A stretch of DNA of 64,000 nt. It comes from Sphingomonas cremea (GTDB taxonomy: Bacteria > Pseudomonadota > Alphaproteobacteria > Sphingomonadales > Sphingomonadaceae). Shown here in pieces: positions 61,387 to 64,000 of the stretch; position 1 is the first letter of the stretch, and the number at the start of each line of letters is the position of its first letter. A program made the translations under genes and the position numbers. Where the stretch lies: assembly GCF_021502585.1 (NCBI RefSeq), contig NZ_JAKFGM010000003.1:476789-540788 (forward strand), given 5' to 3'. The notes under the pieces are model-generated. The model had not been told where the DNA came from. It did not search any database and saw only the letters and a list, made by a program, of their open reading frames with translations.

Positions 61387-63435
61387 TTATTGGCCCTTGT
61401 CGGCGGCGTTCGACGCCGGTTCGTCAAGCGAATATCCGAACTTCTCGACCCACGGTCCGATCACCGGGAAAATGGGCTCGAGATGCTTTCGATAATTCTG
61501 CCAGCGGCCAGAGGATCGCTTGTAGATCGGCTCGACCACTTGGGCATAGCTGGCGGTCTTGATTCTCCCGCGCCCGCGCGCGGTCGATTGGTGGTCAAGG
61601 ACTGCGTCGTGCCAATCGAGTTCGAGGAAATCGAACAATGCGCGCAGTTCGCGATGTTGGTCCGCGACCACATTTTCGTAGGACACGACATGGGTGGGGG
61701 TTGGCATCAACTCTTGCACGCGCTCAAAATAGCTGAAGGTGAGATCGTACAGTTCCGCAGCCGTATCGAGCTGAACGAAATTCGCCATTCCATCATTCAG
61801 CCTGAAATTGGTGACGTAGCAGCTCAGCAGCACATCGCATGGGTGGCGCAAGGCGAGAATGATCCGCGCGTCAGGAAATAGCCTCCGGATGAAGGGGATT
61901 GCGTTCGTGGCCAAAGGGTTTTTGTCCACGAGCAAATTGCCCGGCTTAAGAGGGGTGCGCGCAGCGGCAGTTTCGAAATAGGCATCACGCGCCGCCTGTA
62001 TCTGCTCATCGGTTGCGACCGGAATATCTTCATAATTGGAAAAGAGTTCGAATGCCTTGTGGAGCGTCGGCTCCTCCTCAAGCACTTCGATCGATGGATG
62101 ACCCATTAGCATGGTATCGAGCAACGTTGTCCCTGAGCGCGGGAAGCCGAGCAGGAAAACGGGCGCAGGCCGGGGATCCTTTTTTGCCTCTGGCTTCCAG
62201 CGGTCCACCCATTCTTGCGTCATTGCCTCGCGGCGCACCTGCAACAGGTTGCGATAGGCAGCCGCACGCTCTCTAGGTCGTGGCGCGTCATTGATCATCA
62301 GTTCGTTCATCTGGGTGTAGGACTCGAAGGCCTCATCGTATCGTCCGACGCCCTCAAGAAGCTGGCCCATGAGATGAGATCGGCGAGCGGTTTCGAGGTC
62401 GCTAGGCACCTGCTCCATTGCGGCCAAGCCTTCGGCAAAACGCTTTGCTCGCCGATGGTCGTACGCACGGATGAAATTCAGGGCATTTGAACCAACCCCT
62501 TGCTCCTCTGCCTGAGGAACAAGGGCGGCAAGCTCTTCCGTGCGGTTGGTAAGATCGAAGCAGACGGCAAGGCCGAGATAAGCAAGCGCATTGTCCGGAT
62601 CTAGTTTCAGCACGCGCCGGTAAGCGGCTTCCGCAGCTACCGAATTGAGCATGTAGGACAGGTGGCTAGCTAGCCCGAGCAAAAGGCCGATATCCTCGGG
62701 CGCTCGCTCGATCGCCGCCTCAACGGCTTCAAGCGCTTCGTTATCCCGACCCTCTTGCTTCAAAAGCGAATGGAGTTCGCGCAGCGGATTGGGGTCGTCC
62801 GGGAAGTCGGCAGCCATGCGCCGCAACTGGACTTCTGCCTCGTCCCAGTCGCCGGCCTGAATGAGTGCGGTAGCGAAATTCAAACGAATTGCATCTGAGT
62901 CAGGCGCCAGGTCTGTCGCCCGACGTAAAGCTTCTACGCTTCCCTCAAAATCCTCCAGGCCCCGACGAGCGTTGCCGAGATTGTTCCAGCTCTCGCAGTC
63001 TTCAGGCTCCTTGGCCACAACTTGTTCGTAGCTGCGGATCGCAAGATCGAATTCATCAAGCATTTGCGCAAGGAATCCGCGGATTTTGAGAAGCTGGTTG
63101 CCCCTATCAGCGGCAATCAATTCATCCGTCAGAATTTCGAGCGCCTCGCGTTTCCGGTCGAGCTGAACAAGGACATCGACAAGGTTGTTGGCAACGACAG
63201 GGTCTTTCGGGCGCTCACGATGCGCCGCACCGAGGTGCTGGACCGCACGATCCAGGTTGCCAGTCCTGGTATACAGCATCCCAAGCATCGCATTGAGTGC
63301 CGCTATGTCACCGCCGGCGGCGAGTGCGCGCTCACCAATCTGGCACGCCTCGGTGTGCATCCCACGGCTGGCGGCGCCCAGGGCTTGGCGAATGGCATCG
63401 GTCGTTTGAACGTCGAGAGTAGAGGTCGTTGTCAT
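61387..63435 (-). CDS. TPR-containing sulfotransferase
   Basis: 682 residues. About ten tetratricopeptide repeats span ~1-400 (LGMLYTRTGNLDRAVQHLGA, WNNLGNARRGLEDFEGSVEA, LGLAVCFDLTNRTEELAALV). A PAPS-dependent sulfotransferase domain covers ~430-680 with the canonical 5'-phosphosulfate loop FLLGFPRSGTTLLDTML and the 3'-phosphate motif DARIILALRHPCDVLLSCY. This class resembles tyrosylprotein and carbohydrate sulfotransferases in fold. It is the first gene after the TonB-receptor terminator and heads the minus-strand gene run down to 55 kb. Confidence 0.9.
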   Translation of the reverse strand: MTTTSTLDVQTTDAIRQALGAASRGMHTEACQIGERALAAGGDIAALNAMLGMLYTRTGNLDRAVQHLGAAHRERPKDPVVANNLVDVLVQLDRKREALEILTDELIAADRGNQLLKIRGFLAQMLDEFDLAIRSYEQVVAKEPEDCESWNNLGNARRGLEDFEGSVEALRRATDLAPDSDAIRLNFATALIQAGDWDEAEVQLRRMAADFPDDPNPLRELHSLLKQEGRDNEALEAVEAAIERAPEDIGLLLGLASHLSYMLNSVAAEAAYRRVLKLDPDNALAYLGLAVCFDLTNRTEELAALVPQAEEQGVGSNALNFIRAYDHRRAKRFAEGLAAMEQVPSDLETARRSHLMGQLLEGVGRYDEAFESYTQMNELMINDAPRPRERAAAYRNLLQVRREAMTQEWVDRWKPEAKKDPRPAPVFLLGFPRSGTTLLDTMLMGHPSIEVLEEEPTLHKAFELFSNYEDIPVATDEQIQAARDAYFETAAARTPLKPGNLLVDKNPLATNAIPFIRRLFPDARIILALRHPCDVLLSCYVTNFRLNDGMANFVQLDTAAELYDLTFSYFERVQELMPTPTHVVSYENVVADQHRELRALFDFLELDWHDAVLDHQSTARGRGRIKTASYAQVVEPIYKRSSGRWQNYRKHLEPIFPVIGPWVEKFGYSLDEPASNAADKGQ

Positions 63436-63490
63436 TTCGCCTTCCTAGCGAAATCGCGTCAAAGGACTAGTAGCTGCTTGGACCACAATG

Positions 63491-63524
63491 AAAAAAGGGC
63501 GGCGGATCCGAAGATCCACCGCCC
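63491..63524 (-). terminator. Rho-independent terminator of the TonB receptor
   Basis: On the minus strand GGGCGGTGGATC pairs with GATCCGCCGCCC around a TTCG tetraloop and is followed by TTTTTT. It begins about 25 bases past the receptor stop at 63550. Transcription of the sulfotransferase must then start from its own promoter in 63436-63490, where GTCCTTTG-like sequence but no clear consensus is visible, or by read-through. Confidence 0.9.
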
Positions 63525-63549
63525 CGATTTCAGACCTGTTCGACTTTTT

Positions 63550-64000
63550 TTAGAAGTCGAGGGTTACGCCGGCGTAGATGTATCGGCCGAGCGCATCCCA
63601 GGTACCCGGATAGGTATTGCCGTTGCACGGCCCTGCCGGGCAGAGGTTGGAGCCGCCAAGGACGGCGCTTCCCCCGGTGACCAGCGGCGGGTCGTTATCC
63701 AGGATGTTGTTGACGCCCAGGCGGAAGTTGTAGTGGTCGCCGAACGTATAGGTGGTGGCCAGGTCGAAGTAGTTCTGCGCTTTGATGTGCAGGCCCGGAT
63801 CGAGCGGGAATTCGCCCTGCAGCGTCCCGGCGCTGTCGAGGGTTTCCGCCTTGACCTTGCCGACGTGGCGCCAGCCCAGCGAGACGGCGACGCCGCTTGG
63901 CATGGTCAGCGTCCAGCGTGACTTGCTGCGCCACTTCGGCATCGGTGCGCCACTGGCAACCGCCGCGCCCGAGCAGACCGAACCGTAGAGACCGGCGCAG
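63550..64000 (-). CDS. TonB-dependent receptor, C-terminal barrel (5' end beyond window)
   Basis: The minus-strand frame is open to the right edge (149 residues seen). Barrel-strand features include GVAVSLGWRHVGKV, HIKAQNYFDLATTYTFGDHY, LRLGVNNILDNDPPL-type text (FRLGVNNILDNDPPLV) and the terminal GRYIYAGVTLDF ending in Phe, as required for outer-membrane insertion. Upstream of the first Met the frame reads CAGLYGSVCSG, a Cys pair common in extracellular loops of large sphingomonad/Caulobacter receptors. It is followed by a strong terminator and the sulfotransferase/oxygenase modules. Confidence 0.92.
   Translation of the reverse strand, partial: CAGLYGSVCSGAAVASGAPMPKWRSKSRWTLTMPSGVAVSLGWRHVGKVKAETLDSAGTLQGEFPLDPGLHIKAQNYFDLATTYTFGDHYNFRLGVNNILDNDPPLVTGGSAVLGGSNLCPAGPCNGNTYPGTWDALGRYIYAGVTLDF

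Overview
The window is about 62-65% GC by eye, densely coded on both strands, and reads like the chromosome of a sphingomonad-type alphaproteobacterium. The signs are an UrcA-family periplasmic protein, a DUF2171 protein, a FecI/FecR/TonB-receptor surface-signalling set with an STN domain, large alphaproteobacterial autotransporters, adrenodoxin-reductase-type FprA, and small secreted Cys proteins I associate with this group. No plasmid, phage or CRISPR signature was seen. The only RNA gene is a tRNA-Pro(CGG). This placement is an inference from gene content, not from a marker gene.

Layout. (1) 1-4.6 kb: an enolase-superfamily epimerase (cut by the left edge) coupled to a membrane-anchored serine hydrolase, divergent from an XRE-cupin regulator and an acetylpolyamine-amidohydrolase/HDAC-like deacetylase. 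(2) 4.6-7.1 kb: rmlC-rmlB-rmlA, without rmlD. (3) 7.2-23.3 kb: an IclR-type regulator divergent from a tightly coupled operon (class III aminotransferase, aldehyde dehydrogenase, two-subunit CoA-transferase, second class III aminotransferase, beta-propeller/CehA-type metallohydrolase, S9 peptidase), then an antisense P1 (DmpA/BapA-like) peptidase, and an amino acid permease overlapping a trimethylamine-dehydrogenase-family enzyme. Together they suggest uptake and catabolism of peptides, amino acids or amines to CoA thioesters. (4) 23.4-25 kb: a TetR regulator with a strong palindromic operator beside a nearly gene-free stretch and a small membrane protein. (5) 25-39.1 kb, all minus strand: FecI-type sigma factor, FecR, STN-TonB receptor and two large autotransporters. 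The two autotransporters share a conserved ~100-nt leader, and the receptor appears to start at a non-standard ATT codon. (6) 39.1-49.6 kb: a truncated alkylguanine transferase fragment coupled to a 2OG-Fe(II) oxygenase, UrcA, a ketopantoate-reductase-like protein, the homogentisate pathway (hmgA-fahA, with maiA on the other strand), and small envelope and housekeeping genes. (7) 49.6-54.9 kb: tRNA-Pro, a ferredoxin-NADP reductase, a PHA-system protein, an M15-like peptidase and clpB.

(8) 55-64 kb, all minus strand, is the most unusual region. Behind a TonB receptor (cut by the right edge) and its terminator lie two modules, each holding a sulfotransferase-type protein, two Fe(II)/2-oxoglutarate oxygenases and a small secreted Cys protein. 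Several of the enzymes carry N-terminal TPR domains. My reading is a tailoring system (hydroxylation plus sulfo-transfer) tied to TonB-dependent outer-membrane function. The sequence supports the gene set and order; the substrate is unknown.
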